From contig JAUIRK010000985.1 of assembly GCA_030549495.1 (NCBI GenBank), forward strand, positions 434,001 through 498,000: a DNA stretch of 64,000 nt. Direction: 5' to 3'. Under the pieces are notes generated by a model, which was not told where the DNA came from, did not search any database, and saw nothing but the letters and a program-made list of their open reading frames with translations. This DNA comes from Nectonema munidae. Taxonomy: Eukaryota; Nematomorpha; Nectonematoida; Nectonematidae. Both the position numbers and the translations under genes were made by a program. Shown piece after piece: positions 9,606-63,844 of this stretch (positions are counted from its first letter, which is position 1; each line of letters begins with the position of its first letter).

Positions 9606-12600
9606 ATTGAACACGAGAAGAGAGAGAATGCTAATTATTTTTTTAAATTTTATTTTCTAGATTTTAAAATAGGATATTTATATTAATAATGTTAAATTGT
9701 TTAATAAACAAATATAACATTGAATGATTATTGTGATAGGCGGCATATGTAATAAATAACACATATGGTAGCTATTTCTTGCAAAATATGACAATTTGGA
9801 TTTTAATTTTCCATGAAAAGTGGACAAACTTTACGTTACTTATTTTTTTGTCTGTTTATGGGTTTAAAATTTGCGAGCAACGCTAAAAGAATTTAGCTCT
9901 GTGTGATAAATTTTTGAGATGGAAAAATCATCCTTTTTATGCCTTTTTTGAGGATACAATTTCTACGGCTAATCCTCTGCCTTCTTATTAAATGAAATTT
10001 TATATATTTAAAGGACACCACTTCACCTCTTGGTACAATGGCGTCACACTCGTCCTCAAAGTGTTAAGAGAGTATTTACCACTGTCTTTCTCAGGGATGG
10101 TTAATCCACTCGGGTTTGTGGAAGCGGCTATCAGTCATTTTTATAAAGCTAACAATTCGTAATTCATACATATTTACGAGTCCTAAAATGATTGCCCCTT
10201 ACGGCTGGTTTGAAAACTATTTTTTGATACAGTTACGTGCTAGGTGCTTGTAATGCATATTTACATATCAGAAGACAAAATTGCCCAGGATTTGTGCCAC
10301 AACTGGCGGAAGAAATTTCACTCCAGGAGAGGTGGAGAGGGATGACAAAACGCAATAACGGTTGTCACCAATGAAATTGTAAAAAGATAGTAGCGTATCT
10401 CAATACGCACAATCTACAATATTACACTACACTACATTCAGGGATTCTCAAATGCGGGTAGATTTACCCCTTGGGAGTAAAAATTGGTTAGTACGAGATA
10501 AAAAAAGTTAGATAAAAATGTATATTAGGTCTACCAAATAATTCTTTAGTCTACCCTCTATTAATAATGATTATTTGAAGGATGAACACAAATTAACTTC
10601 GTTTTCAACCTAAAACAAGGAAAACAATGATGCGATTAATGTAAAACATCATTTAAACATGACATTAGCAGTTTTACACAGGAAATTTTTGTCGCACTTT
10701 AATACTTCAAGTAATAATTGATGGCATCCCACCTCTATTTTGACTGTCAGACTAAAAAGTGCTTCAAAATCGCGTTCATTCGTAGATTTTCATGGTTATT
10801 AGCAATAAAGATAGAGTCTAGGAACAGATTGAACGCAGACCACGATATGAATCATAACTCACCCTCTCGTAAACAAGAATCACTGAATCAGAAAAGCGCT
10901 CACTAGTATTTGCTTCGGTCTTCAAATTTTTTTTACCTTTTTCTTTATGACTTAACTTTTTTTTGATAAATAACTTCACAATTTTTATTCCAAGCTGAAA
11001 TTTTATCTTGTTCAAACCCTGTGATAGAAATGTATATCACTATTATTATGCAGAAGCAATAAATTTATATCTGATTATTATCATCTTTTTTGTACCACTG
11101 AAATAATTTTTTGCATGAAGGTAAGGGGGTAAAATTTTTTCTATTATTACAAAAAGGTTAATAAGGAAAATATTATTGAGAACCCGTGTACCAGATGTTT
11201 AGATTAAAGAGGGAGTGCCTGTTTCTTCCAGTAAGATATTTAAGATGAGGCAGGATCTGAGAAGGCATATGTTCGTATCGAATCAGAATTACTTTCCAAA
11301 CGCACACACCACCATATTTTTGATTTTTAACTTTTGATTGCCAATTGTAATAAGTCAGTTAATTTGTTAATTACTTAAATAGAGAGTTTGTTAACTATTT
11401 CCTTAGATAAACTTGAAGACAGTTTAAACAATTTCTAATTAATGTCACGATTTATTTAATAATAATGTCACTAGAATTTTGACATGTAATTCTCTGTTGT
11501 ACACCTACCATATTCAAATGAGAATGTTCTTCGCAAAATGATTTCTTCCAAATATCTAAAATATATACGCCTCTATATATGTTTTTAAAGCATAAATTTT
11601 ATATTGAAAATATTGAATACATATGCTTCATTATAACTAAAAAATGAAATTTGTTTCGCCTCATTCTAATAATGCCTACTATTTCCATTGACATGTTTTT
11701 TCACTTGATGACATTTTTGTTTTTCTTGCAAACAAAGTAGATCTGTTTACTTGTTCTATTGCAAAATAATTGCATTATTTTTTTCAATTATTTTTAATTA
11801 TCTATATTCGCTAGCTCATGACGTTCCTATATATTAAATATATAATAATGTGAAAGGTCGAAACTGATTGAAACTTAGCCAATCACATCCGAGATCAATG
11901 CTCAGTTGATTTGAATAGTCAATATTTATTCACTAAATGTTCAAAATAATTGGTTCAATTCGAGTGTAATTCGATTGGGTAAAATTAAAAAATTATTCAA
12001 AAATTTTTATCCAATCAGATCAAAGAGCTTGCGTACTCCTTCTTTCTATCACTAAAAAGACCATAACTTTTTAAATATATAATATATATAGAATTGAAAG
12101 AAATGTAAAATATTCTTTTTGCCTATTTCTTTTGGTATAGTATATTCATTATCTTGCTTCGACAACGTTTCAAGCAAAGGGACATTTTAACGAATGCATA
12201 TTTCGCCCATATGATCTCTTAACTTGATGAAAGAATATGTGTCGAAGGGTGTTTTCAACCTTTTGAACAACGTTTCTACGGTTATAGATTATATTTTAGC
12301 CTTATATTTCAATAGAACATTTTAAATCGAACATTGTCATTGATTTCAAAATGAACTAAGAAAGGAAAAAGTTCAGCCATCGGTCAGTGGCAAGGTTTAT
12401 CAACAAGGAAACGATAAATTTAAAAGAATAGCGCCTTTGAATCTTCTTCATTTAACAACATAAATTTGCTCATCTCCATTTTAGAAGAGAAAAGTGTCTT
12501 TAGACTGTTTATTTTAATATAAAATTTTAAAATAGAGAATCTAGAATAAATATAAATATTGTTTACTATATTCATTATAAAGTTACACAGGCATACCATC

Positions 12601-13122
12601 GAATAACACAAAGCTTTAAAAAATCTAAAAATTCTGATTTTAATTTTATGATTATTATTATTACAGTAAAACCTGTCTTAGCCGTCACCTTGAAAGAAGC
12701 GCCAACATCGATTTCTATAAAACCTTCCGATTCATTATAAATGTAAGATAGAAGAACCCTTATAAAACGATTAAAAACGGTTATTTTCAATTGGTCGCCT
12801 GTTGACTGTTACAAATGTGTGAACTTTTTTTGTCGAATAATTATGAAGGGGTCCACCCCTAAAAAACAAGAGAAAATGTGTCCATGGGAAAAAAGGATGA
12901 GAACCACTGGGACTAACTAGATGAGCACATTTACTATCTATCCATATAACTAACAAATAATTTCTATCCGTGGAAAACTTGTGTGACGGAATAATTTCGT
13001 TTTTACTTGGAAGAATGATTACATGCACGATTTCAAAAAATTAAGCATAACTTTATACTTTTGATCTCTTTCACTCCCAACGTGTTTTTCGGGCGTAACT
13101 TAATTTAAATTTTTCTATTTAG
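9606..13122. other. Region upstream of the first mapped NTE exon
   Basis: No exon could be placed here, although the NTE start-codon exon and promoter probably lie in it. A possible hAT-type end (CAGGGATTCTCAAATGCGGG) starts at 10439. An opposite-facing end (reading CAGTGGTTCTCATCC on the minus strand) finishes at 12909, but their flanks do not match. CCAAT motifs occur near 11880 and 12012. Two short frames near 10.7-11.0 kb look like chance. Confidence 0.4.
12838..12909 (-). mobile_element. Possible hAT-type terminal fragment
   Basis: On the minus strand the stretch begins CAGTGGTTCTCATCCTTTTT, close to the common hAT terminal form CAG-GGTTCTCAA. No matching second end with an equal 8-bp flank was found. 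Confidence 0.3.
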
Positions 13123-54854
<41,732 letters not shown>

Positions 54855-54975
54855 ATTTTAGGATATCAGTGTGATTTTATTTTTTGAAAATTTCCTATTT
54901 TAATATATTTTTTCTTTATTTCAAAATTTTTATGCCTGTACCATATTTTATATTGAGCTAAATCAGTTTATCTCA

Positions 54976-54981
54976 AATAAA
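54976..54981 (+). terminator. PNPLA6/7: Putative polyadenylation signal of NTE
   Basis: AATAAA, 122 bp past the stop codon of exon 32. In AT-rich DNA such hexamers are frequent, so this is suggestive only. Confidence 0.4.
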
Positions 54982-57900
54982 TCTCTTTCTTAATTCTCTA
55001 CAATGATTATAAAGATAATAATCTTTTACATATATTTTTTCTATTCATATTCAGCAAAGCCTATTGCATTAAATATAAATACAGTATGTTTCCTGCTATA
55101 TTATGTGTAATTGTTATAACTAGGCTTGGATTTAAAAATTGAGCTAAAATTGTGTTCTATAATCACTTTTTCTCATTAATTTATTAATCTTTCTATTGTA
55201 AGAGACCATGAAATATTTCAAAATTTGCTTTATGTTTCAATGCACAGAGTGTTCAAAAATTCGTAAAATAGAGCACACGAAAGAGTTCTGGATTTGGGTT
55301 ACCAGCTCAAATGCCTTACTTGACTTCAACATTAAGTTTACATAAGTTTTTTTTAATATTTTGAGTCTTTTGATGATATCATCATTAAATGAATCAGTTT
55401 ATGTTTCACTTCGGAAGAGTCAAGAATTTAAATATTTTAACAACTCTGTTTGTTAACTTCTGAAATTTGTACAAAATACAGATTATTTACAAAAAAATCT
55501 ACCATTAAAAAGTTGATCTATAATAATAGAAAGTAGGATGCCAGATTTTTTAATCATCTAATCATGAGAAATTCAAAAGCTCTTCACAAAAAACATCAAC
55601 AAAATTTTTTGTTCCATATAAAAGAAAATATAATTTTATGCTAAACAAGAGATAATTTATCATATTTAGATTTTAAAAATTTAGAAATTATAAAAAAAAA
55701 GGTGAATTAAACGTTTGCATCCTTCTATATAGCTAGGAATTCATTTAACCTAATATAATTTTCGGTACAATGCTGAAAATTTCGGAAATCGCTAACACTA
55801 TAAGAAATACTTCTTTTTATAGCAAGAATAATTGACATTGAAATAAATTAATCTAAAATAAAACTTCTCTCATACTCATAGATTTGTACTATATGAACAA
55901 TAACAAACAATTGTGAGAAAAAACTTGACAGAAATATTTTTTTTGGAAAAAAACGGATTTCATTCACACTTTCACCAATTTTTACAATATAATGGCGAAG
56001 AGAGAACACCGAAATGAAATAATCATGGTCGATAACTTATTAAAAAAATCTTTTAAATTTGAATGTTTATTTAACTAGAATTTTATCCTCAGATTTTCAA
56101 CCAAAAACATTCAGAATTTGTTTTTTTTTTGAATTTCCAAACTTGATAGATAATTCAACACTTTCTTGCAATCTTACTGTAAAAACTAAGTCCTGAAGTA
56201 AACTGAGTATCGTAATAAAAAAATTTTAATAAAAATATGAAAGTAGTTTTTGAGATTGTTTTCATGCATATATCAATTAACACATTTTTTACAGTAATCG
56301 TCCAAAGTGTGTGAAGAAATGGTTAATTTACTACAAAATATATTTTACTTAAAATGTGAATATGTTTTTGAAGAAAATTTTCTGGCGATTTCAGCAATTT
56401 GATTAATGTCTTCTTTAAACTGAGTAAAAATATAAAATCAGCATGTTTGATCTAGTATAGAGTTTCGCAATTTTTTTGGGGAAAAAATACACGCTCTTGG
56501 GTTTGAACAAGATAATGCTAAGGATAGAGGAAAATGGAGGCTCAATATCATGGTCACCGACCCCAACTTAGGGACAAGGTGTAGAAGAAGAAGAGTTTCG
56601 CAAACTGAGACAAATATCGCCTGGGGACTTCAGAAGATTCAAAGGAAGAAATAATTACACTCTTTACTAAGAATAAAAAAGCTTTTATCTATTTTCTCAA
56701 GCCTGAAAGGGAGAAAGTATGTCTATTGTCGATGGTCGACACTGTGTTTACGAGGTTATGTATGCTCAGACCATTTCGAGTGAGCATTTAACGGACATCA
56801 ATTGAAATGCACATACTATGACAAACAGACAGACAGAAGAAGTCGCACATAATTATAAATATCATTTATTACTTAATTATTATATATTTTAAATATCATA
56901 AAAAAAAATTGTATTAAAATAGATATATGCACTAGGGTTCAACTATCTCATTTAAGGCCATACACACATCCCTCAGTCTGTTGTGTATTTAAAAGCCTCC
57001 ACAAATGCAAAACTGCTTGTTTTCAACCGCTTCTTTACTGACAAAATAATTAGGAGGAGCTGATTTTTTCGGAACATCAGAAATATCAACAAAAGCAGTG
57101 GTTCTAATTGCAGTAGTTGCAAAATTTCTTTCAAGACTTAAAATTCAGGATCAAGATTTCTAGCTATTATGAAGCAAAAACAATAAAGTTTAAAAGGAAT
57201 TAACTAGTTCTGTCGGTACAGGGATGCTAAAACACACATCTTATTTTATTTCAATCAGAGGTGAGATAACTTTCAAAAAGAAAGATACCCAATCTGGTTT
57301 TTGAACTGTGAGACGAAATAAGATTGTTTTCAAGTTTCAACACCGGGGTGGACCTACTGGCTGTCCTTGTTTGTTCAACAATAAAGGATTTGTTGCACAT
57401 GATGATAATTTTGAAACTCTGATCAAAATAAAGAATTACAGACAAAAAGAAGCAATGTGATTAACCATACTCATCCTATAAATATTTTCATGGCAAAACT
57501 CGAACCTTGTCTGCACTCCCTTTTCCATAACGTTACTTTGTAAATCTGCATTTTGTACTTTAACTCACAAACAAGCCCAAGGCAATCAAATGATTTCGAG
57601 TGAAATATGATATATGGCACGCGCTTCCCAAACAAACACTTATATAGAGACACTGGTGAATAAAAGGGAACATTACCCTTTTCACTAATATATTTCTAAT
57701 AAAGACAAACAAATAAAAGTAGTTTTATTTGTTAATAACGGTTATCTATCCGCTTTACCATGTAATTATATGTTAATCTGTATATTTCTGGATTTTTTAA
57801 ATAAAATAGTGTCTTTTGAATACTCTTTCACTTTTGCACATCAAAGGAGAAATCTGGAACGTTGGACTAGATGGAAAAATTTGGTAGTCTCCCCAAAATC

Positions 57901-58482
57901 TCTTTAAGGTTGAAGGAGTAGAAGACAAAAAATGTTTTGTAAGGATGGTTTTGTAAACATTTTTAATTAAATATACTATTGTATTTTAAGGAATTGAAAT
58001 TGCTAAATAAGTTTTATTTAAATAACAATTATTTCTTTTGGAGAATTGAAATTGGCGTGATAATAATTAATTAAAGACTTTCGGATTATACAGTTTTCTC
58101 TAAAAGTTTCAAAAAAAATAGAAAAATCAATCTTAAAATAAAAGTTTTAAATTTCAGAAATCAGATTTGTTTCAAATATGTACATTCTAAATTTAATAAG
58201 ATTTTTTGCCTATTGAGAAGTTAAAATTTTACTGTATCTGTTTTCTTTATGATAACCTCTTCGAAAGGCAGGAAGCCTTTAAATTTTAAATTTTTAAATG
58301 ATTTTTTTATGTTTGTAAGTGTTATATATATTTTTCATTTTGTATATATTTAAATCTAGTTAATTGTTCAAACGCATTTAATAATTTTATATCTGTGCAT
58401 CTGTTAATGCATGATGTACTTTCGAGACGATACCAAAATATAATATCTGCTTGATATAAGCTTTACTTTTCTCGTGTCCCAA
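54982..58482. other. Intergenic AT-rich DNA
   Basis: Contains one LINE end (56485-56600). Minus-strand frames at 57251-57653 match nothing. No gene is supported between NTE and the LINE. Confidence 0.5.
56485..56600 (+). pseudogene. 3' end of an RTE-type LINE
   Basis: Reads LGFEQDNAKDRGKWRLNIMV then TDPNLGTRCRRRR, the characteristic end of RTE-type ORF2 ('A-x-DR-x-x-WR...DP...'). It is followed by a GAAGAAGAAGAG microsatellite tail. 5'-truncated. Confidence 0.65.
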
Positions 58483-58492
58483 CCCTGGTTTT
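58483..58492 (+). repeat. LINE target-site duplication, left
   Basis: CCCTGGTTTT, identical to 63611-63620. Confidence 0.8.
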
Positions 58493-58683
58493 CAATTTTT
58501 ATATTTCAAAATCAATACATACCAACCTATCATTTACCAACAACACCCTCAATCTTTAAAAATGGCGAATATTATTTACTCCTAGAGAAATATCTACAAA
58601 CAGGACCTCTTTAATTATACCTTTACTAATTAAAGTTAAAATTTTTATCTTTATACCATATCACTCTCTCACACTTATTTTAC

Positions 58684-59760
58684 ATGTCTAACCCAAAACG
58701 TGCACGTCACGATGATACCCCTAACCTTACCTCTACCCAATTAATAGCAAATCTCTTCAATGAATTCATAGCAAATTCCTCTCTAAATGCAGAAGACCTT
58801 ACCCTCCTTAATAATCTAAAATATGAAGTAACTCTTGCTCACTCCAACAAAATTGAACAACTCTCTCATACTCACCACCCACATACTCCACCTTGCCCCT
58901 CATTACCTACATACGCACAAGTCTCATCCATAACCACACCTAGCTTATCCAACAACATTCAGGATAGACAAAAACCCTCTCCACCTAAGTCTAAGTCATC
59001 TCTAAATAGTGAGCTTACCCTAAAAATAGCCCCCCCTACTCCCTCTGACTCTAAAGCCGAGAAAGCTGCCTTCCGACAAAAAATAGTCAAAAACTTAGAA
59101 ACCAATAAAAACAAACTTACCATCTCTAATACACGGTCTTCAAATAGTGGCACTATTTATTTCCAATTCTCTAAACCTGAAGAAAAAGCACTAGCACATC
59201 AAACTCTCCAAAATAACGGCATTAAATCCGAAGACTTACCTATCCTCAAACCCCGCTTCCTACTTAGAAGCATACCTATAACCACACCACTTTCTTCTCT
59301 CTCCGAAACCATAGCAAACGAAAACTTAAACCTAAAAAATATTGGCACCCTTAATACAGTACGCCAAGCCGGTAACACAGGAACCTTCTCTTATAGTGCT
59401 ATATTAGAACCTAGCAACCCTAACATTTTTAAACATCTACTTAAATCTCCTATACTCTTTGTTGACCATCACATTCTCACTCTAACCTTAGCAAAACCAT
59501 TACATCGCCAATGCCAGAATTGTCTAAAACACAATCACTCAACGAACAAATGCAAAGCTGCATCACCAAATTGCGATCACTGCGGAAATCGAGGCCACTC
59601 TATATCGGAATGCATCTTCAAAAATGATTCCACAAAACTTTCATGCTTTAATTGTCACAATCACCACAACGCTACATCCAAACATTGCGAATTCCAAATT
59701 AAACACACACAACACATCCAAAATCAACATAACCTTCTAATAAGCAAATTCCTATGCTAA
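58684..59760 (+). CDS. LINE ORF1 (Gag-like, zinc-knuckle nucleic-acid-binding protein)
   Basis: An intact 358-codon frame. The N-terminal two-thirds is Ser/Pro/Asn/Thr-rich with a possible RRM-like stretch (TIYFQFSKPEEKALAHQTL at about residues 156-174). The C terminus carries CCHC zinc knuckles: CQNCLKHNHSTNKC, CDHCGNRGHSISEC and a third, irregular CFNCHNHHNATSKHC. This layout is that of I/Jockey/R1-group ORF1 proteins, which coat the element RNA. The ATG at 58684 follows a 191-bp untranslated leader. Its stop overlaps the ORF2 start by seven bases (ATGCTAA). Confidence 0.92.
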   Translation: MSNPKRARHDDTPNLTSTQLIANLFNEFIANSSLNAEDLTLLNNLKYEVTLAHSNKIEQLSHTHHPHTPPCPSLPTYAQVSSITTPSLSNNIQDRQKPSPPKSKSSLNSELTLKIAPPTPSDSKAEKAAFRQKIVKNLETNKNKLTISNTRSSNSGTIYFQFSKPEEKALAHQTLQNNGIKSEDLPILKPRFLLRSIPITTPLSSLSETIANENLNLKNIGTLNTVRQAGNTGTFSYSAILEPSNPNIFKHLLKSPILFVDHHILTLTLAKPLHRQCQNCLKHNHSTNKCKAASPNCDHCGNRGHSISECIFKNDSTKLSCFNCHNHHNATSKHCEFQIKHTQHIQNQHNLLISKFLC

Positions 59761-60518
59761 ATTTTCTCCACATTAACCTCAACCACTCTAATGCCGCTTG
59801 GACAAACCTATATAACATTCTAATTTCAAACTTTTTTGATGTAATATCTATTAACGAACCATATCCAAACTTCTCTTCTATTATACCAAACTATTTACTA
59901 TATCACACGTCACCGTTATCCTGTTATTCAGCATGCATCTACATAAAATCAACCGTTCACCACACACCATTACCACGATTCTCTTCCAACAATTTTTACT
60001 TTGTTCTTGTTCACACCAAACCTCACCCTCTTCTTTTCGCAACCCTTTACTCTCCTCCCTCACACCCAATAGCCATCCCCTCTGATTTCTCCCAATCACT
60101 AACACTTGCAACATCCACACTCCCGTCTACATATCATTTAATCATCTCAACTGATTGCAACGCTCGATCCCACATCTGGGACCACAAAGAAAACCCACGA
60201 GGTCAACAAGTCATCAATTTCTTATGTTCGAACAACCTATATCTCGCTGACAAATCTAAAAACCCTACATACCAACGCTCTTGTAACAACGAACAATACA
60301 CCTCTCACATTGACCTCACAATAACCACCTCAAATACTCTCAATCTAATATCCAATTGGTCAATCTCAGACATCCCATCAGCTTCAGATCACGCCTTCAT
60401 AACATTTCAACTTCACATAAACACTACAACCATCAAAAACTATAACAACATTATAAAAAAAACACAACTCACTGGCTTACATATCTCAACATTCTCAACA
60501 ACTCACTCCCTACATTAA
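59754..60518 (+). CDS. LINE ORF2, APE-type endonuclease domain
   Basis: Starts at the ATG overlapping the ORF1 stop and stays open for 254 codons. Endonuclease motifs in order: INLNHSNAAW (family NLNHS-x-AA), SINEPYP (family Q/N-E-P), YSPPS, ISTDCNARSHIWDHKENPRG (family GDFNA-x-H-x-x-WG...RG), SHIDLTI and SASDHAFI (family SDH). The catalytic Glu, Asp, Asn and His positions are present. A frame change at about 60.5 kb separates it from the RT part. Confidence 0.9.
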   Translation: MLNFLHINLNHSNAAWTNLYNILISNFFDVISINEPYPNFSSIIPNYLLYHTSPLSCYSACIYIKSTVHHTPLPRFSSNNFYFVLVHTKPHPLLFATLYSPPSHPIAIPSDFSQSLTLATSTLPSTYHLIISTDCNARSHIWDHKENPRGQQVINFLCSNNLYLADKSKNPTYQRSCNNEQYTSHIDLTITTSNTLNLISNWSISDIPSASDHAFITFQLHINTTTIKNYNNIIKKTQLTGLHISTFSTTHSLH

Positions 60519-62465
60519 CATCCCTCTCTTCTCCCACTTACATCGATAAAGCAGCACTATCTCTCAATGATCATGTCTCACATTCCATCTTATCCTCCAC
60601 TCCTATCAACCCATTTCCTAAAAGAAAACATGCCTATTTCTGGACACCCGAGTTAAATGCAATAAAAAACAATCTAAAACGAATTATCAAAACCCTACGA
60701 AAATCTCCTACTCCCTTAATCATCTCAATCCATTCTACTGTTAAAAAAGAATACAAACAGGCAATACTTCAAGCTAAAAAGAACTCATGGGTAAAATTCA
60801 CCAGCCAACACTCAAACAACCCATGGAACATCATCAATAGGCTAACTAAAAAGAAAAAACCTTCTATTCTCCCCAAAACAATACTTCCCTGCTCATCCGA
60901 TCATACAACACACTACAACCCTCCATTTCTATCGACAATCTTTCCCCCCGACTCTCCCTCTTCTGATCTCCCCTTTCACCACACAATTCGAGAACACTCT
61001 AAAAACATCATTCACTCCATCCAAAACCCTATTTTTCCTCCAATCACACTAAATGAATTAAACATAGCAGTAAACGCTCTTAAAACAAATGCCTCATCTA
61101 GCTACGACCATATCTCACCCAAACATATTAAAAAATCAATACACATTCTAAACAAACATTTACTCCTTATTTTCAATGCCTTACTCATTCACATTTCCCC
61201 AACGTTTGGAAAATCGGCAAACTCATACTCATTCCTAAACCCAATAAAGATTCAAGCCTCATTCAAAATTGGCGACCAATCACTCTACTACCCATACTAG
61301 GCAAACTTTTCGAAAAAATCATTCGCAAACGTCTAGTCCACTACATCCTATCCCGTAACCTCATTCATCACACGCAATTTGCATACCTTCCCAACAAAAA
61401 TACGGAAACAGCACTATCGCGTCTAACCACCTACCTTGACTCTTCTCTTTCTACTCAGAAAATTTCTTCTACAATCTTCTTAGACATAAACAACGCTTTC
61501 AACTCAGCCTGGCATCCTGCCATCATCACTAACCTTGCACACAAATCATTTCCTCCTTACATCATCAAATTTATTAGCTCATACCTTTCAAACCGCTGTC
61601 TCATTTTCCGACATGCGCTTCCCTTTGCATCCATAAGCTAACCCTCTCGACTCCCCAGGGAGGATGTCTTTCTGATATCCTCTGGCTAGTTCTCATAGAC
61701 CCGCTTCTCGATCTAATCCACACCAACACTGATTTCTCCCAATGTTTTTCAGACGACATATTATTCACCTTCACCAGTAACTCTCAACAAAAAACCTCAC
61801 CAAATCCTCTTCATTTCTACTAAGACTACAAGAAAGAGCAATAACACATAAGATATTCTTTAACTCCAGCAAAACAAACCTCATTCACTTTACACGCAGA
61901 CGCATAGAACATTTACCCCTTCATTTAAATACCTCTACTTCTATAACTGCATCAAAGACTATAAAATATCTAGGACTAAACCTTCAGTCCAACCTAAAAT
62001 TTTCAATACACTTTAAAAAAATATACCAAAAACTCTCAGTCACCCTTTTTCACTTAAAAGCGCTATCTCTTATAAATGGGGCCTCCGTCCCAAACACACC
62101 AAATACATATACACATCCTTAATCCTCCCAGTAATTCAATACGGAATTCTTTCCTGGGGCATCTCCTTAAAACACCCCACAACCATACATTTTCTTAACA
62201 AGATACACCGTCTCTGTCTACTTTGCATCACCAACGCATATCGTACTACTTCCACACAATGCCTAGAAATTCTAACTAACACCCTACCATTACAACTTCA
62301 ACTTAAAAAAACTATTATTAAGCGCTTCATCTTGACATACAACAACTTAATTCCCCCATTTCATCCGATCACACCCCACCACAATACTCCATCCTATTCT
62401 TTCTACTCACATCTATTAGCAAAATACGCTCCAAATATTGCTAACTACCTAGTTCATCCCTCGAT
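60519..62465 (+). pseudogene. LINE ORF2, linker and reverse transcriptase domain (frame-broken)
   Basis: The frame shifts near 60520 to one reading AYFWTPELNAIKNNLKRIIK, and again near 61200 to one reading KIGKLILIPKPNKDSSLIQN and WRPITLLPILGKLFEKII. It runs on to SSTIFLDINNAFNSAW until a TAA at about 61638. A third frame has TPQGGCLSDILW and CFSDDILF, where most LINEs have Y/F-A-D-D. Later pieces include KTIKYLGLNLQ and the PVIQYGILSWG thumb motif. At least four frame breaks, so this copy cannot make a full RT. Confidence 0.85.
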
Positions 62466-63470
62466 AACCCATCTCTTTTAACTCACCCATCTCACAAAAC
62501 CCTCTCAAAACATCCATATGCAAAAATAAATTTTTTGCAAAACAATCAATTTCATACCTTCCTCTACTTCTTCACCAACCTCCCTACGCATCTTCACAGA
62601 CGCCTCAAAGAAGTCCCTAAGTACCTCCTTTGCTTACGCCTTCTTCAAAGGCTCTTCCACTAGCCCCTTTTACACCCATCGATCCCAATTAAATCCTCTA
62701 CTCTCAATCCTCGAATGCGAAATCTTTAGCCTTTTAACGCCTGCACTACAATCACTAACAACATTAACCACTTCCTTCCCCACTTTACTACAATCCATTT
62801 CTATACCGATGCACAAAACATAATCACGATTCTCTCTATCACACACATCCCATTTCCTCCTTTCAACTCGCCTCCTCCCTAATCAATCTTACCAAACATT
62901 TCCACATACACCTATGTTGGTGCCCTGCTCATCTAAACATACCAGAAAACTCCCTCGTAGACTACTTACCTCAAACTTACACCTAACCTCCCACATTCCT
63001 CTCAACTCCCTACCGCTCAAAACCTTTCTAACACACATTCACTATCCACTCTAGAAGAATGGCAGATTTCCATATCTGCATCTCAAAATGCACTAATATC
63101 CTCTTTACCACACATCAGCACAATTCACACAACTTTCAAAAAAAAAAATTTACACCACCTCGTTCAACCATTCGTTGGCTATCAGGCCATTGCCCATGCA
63201 AAGCATATCTTTTCCGAATTAAAGTAAGCGAAAATCCATACTGTCGTTTCGGATGCGAACAATAGAAACGCCATACCACCTCATATTCACATGTCAAATC
63301 TTCTCTTATCATCGCCAAGATCTTCTATTTCGCTGCCTTTCTTTACTTAACAGATCTCCAACAACACTCTCAGATCTTCTGTTACACCCAACACTACTAA
63401 AATCCCTAGCAACCCTCATTGACACCATTGAAACAACTCTCACCACCGTCGATAACCCTATAACAAACTA
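62466..63470 (+). pseudogene. LINE ORF2, RNase H-like region and Cys-His tail
   Basis: Pieces in changing frames include a possible RNase H segment (ILECEIFSLLTPALQSL). The end reads RSTIRWLSGHCPCKAYLFRI then CRFGCEQ, and in the next frame ETPYHLIFTCQIF. The last two form the C-terminal C-x3-C...H-x4-C motif common in I/Jockey/R1 elements, with a frame break inside it at about 63265. Confidence 0.75.
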
Positions 63471-63587
63471 ATCTGCTTTTCTCTTCTACTTTTAGGACAA
63501 CCTACCTCTACCAACATCTGCATCTTCCTTAACCAACTCTCAAGCTTACGCGAGCATATCAGCTCACGCTGGAAAGTGCTTTGAAAT

Positions 63588-63610
63588 CCACCTACCTACC
63601 TACCTACCTA
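63588..63610 (+). repeat. LINE 3' microsatellite tail (CCTA)n
   Basis: About five to six CCTA units directly before the right target duplication; acts as the element's tail in place of poly-A. Confidence 0.85.
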
Positions 63611-63620
63611 CCCTGGTTTT
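63611..63620 (+). repeat. LINE target-site duplication, right
   Basis: CCCTGGTTTT, identical to 58483-58492. The first C could belong to the CCTA tail. Confidence 0.8.
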
Positions 63621-63844
63621 TATACACATGCGGATTAATACTATCTATATAAAATTATAATATATTATGAAAACAAAAATAGATAATGTAAAAATAAATT
63701 AAAAACATTCTCAAGTATAAATGGGAGTGAAAAAAATGGAGAACAAACATTGTCTATTACTTTATTTCCACAATTTAATGAATGGAAAGCTGAATGTAAA
63801 GTAAAGCCGGATAACGTGTTGTTTCCTGTAAACCAGGTTTGCCT
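63621..63844. other. AT-rich spacer between the LINE and SINE
   Basis: Nothing recognised; a minus-strand frame overlapping it and the SINE (63665-63928) is probably chance. Confidence 0.4.

Larger units (their letters stand above)
58493..63610 (+). mobile_element. Full-length non-LTR retrotransposon (LINE, I/Jockey/R1-type)
   Basis: A 5.1-kb element bounded by a 10-bp direct repeat CCCTGGTTTT (58483-58492 and 63611-63620). It has two overlapping ORFs in the order zinc-knuckle ORF1, then APE endonuclease, reverse transcriptase and an RNase H / Cys-His tail, and a 3' CCTA microsatellite tail. ORF1 and the endonuclease are intact; the rest of ORF2 has several frame breaks. The + strand is markedly poor in G and rich in C throughout. 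The intact target duplication and limited damage suggest a fairly recent insertion. Confidence 0.9.

Noticed and set aside
11870-12030. CCAAT-containing stretch as the NTE promoter
   Set aside because: CCAAT motifs alone are weak evidence and no transcription start or first exon could be tied to it.
10439-12909. CAGGGATTCTCAAATGCGGG at 10439 and the opposite-facing CAGTGGTTCTCATCC ending at 12909 as one 2.5-kb hAT element
   Set aside because: The 8-bp flanks (ACTACATT and GGACTAAC) do not match and there is no coding content between them; they may be ends of two different elements.
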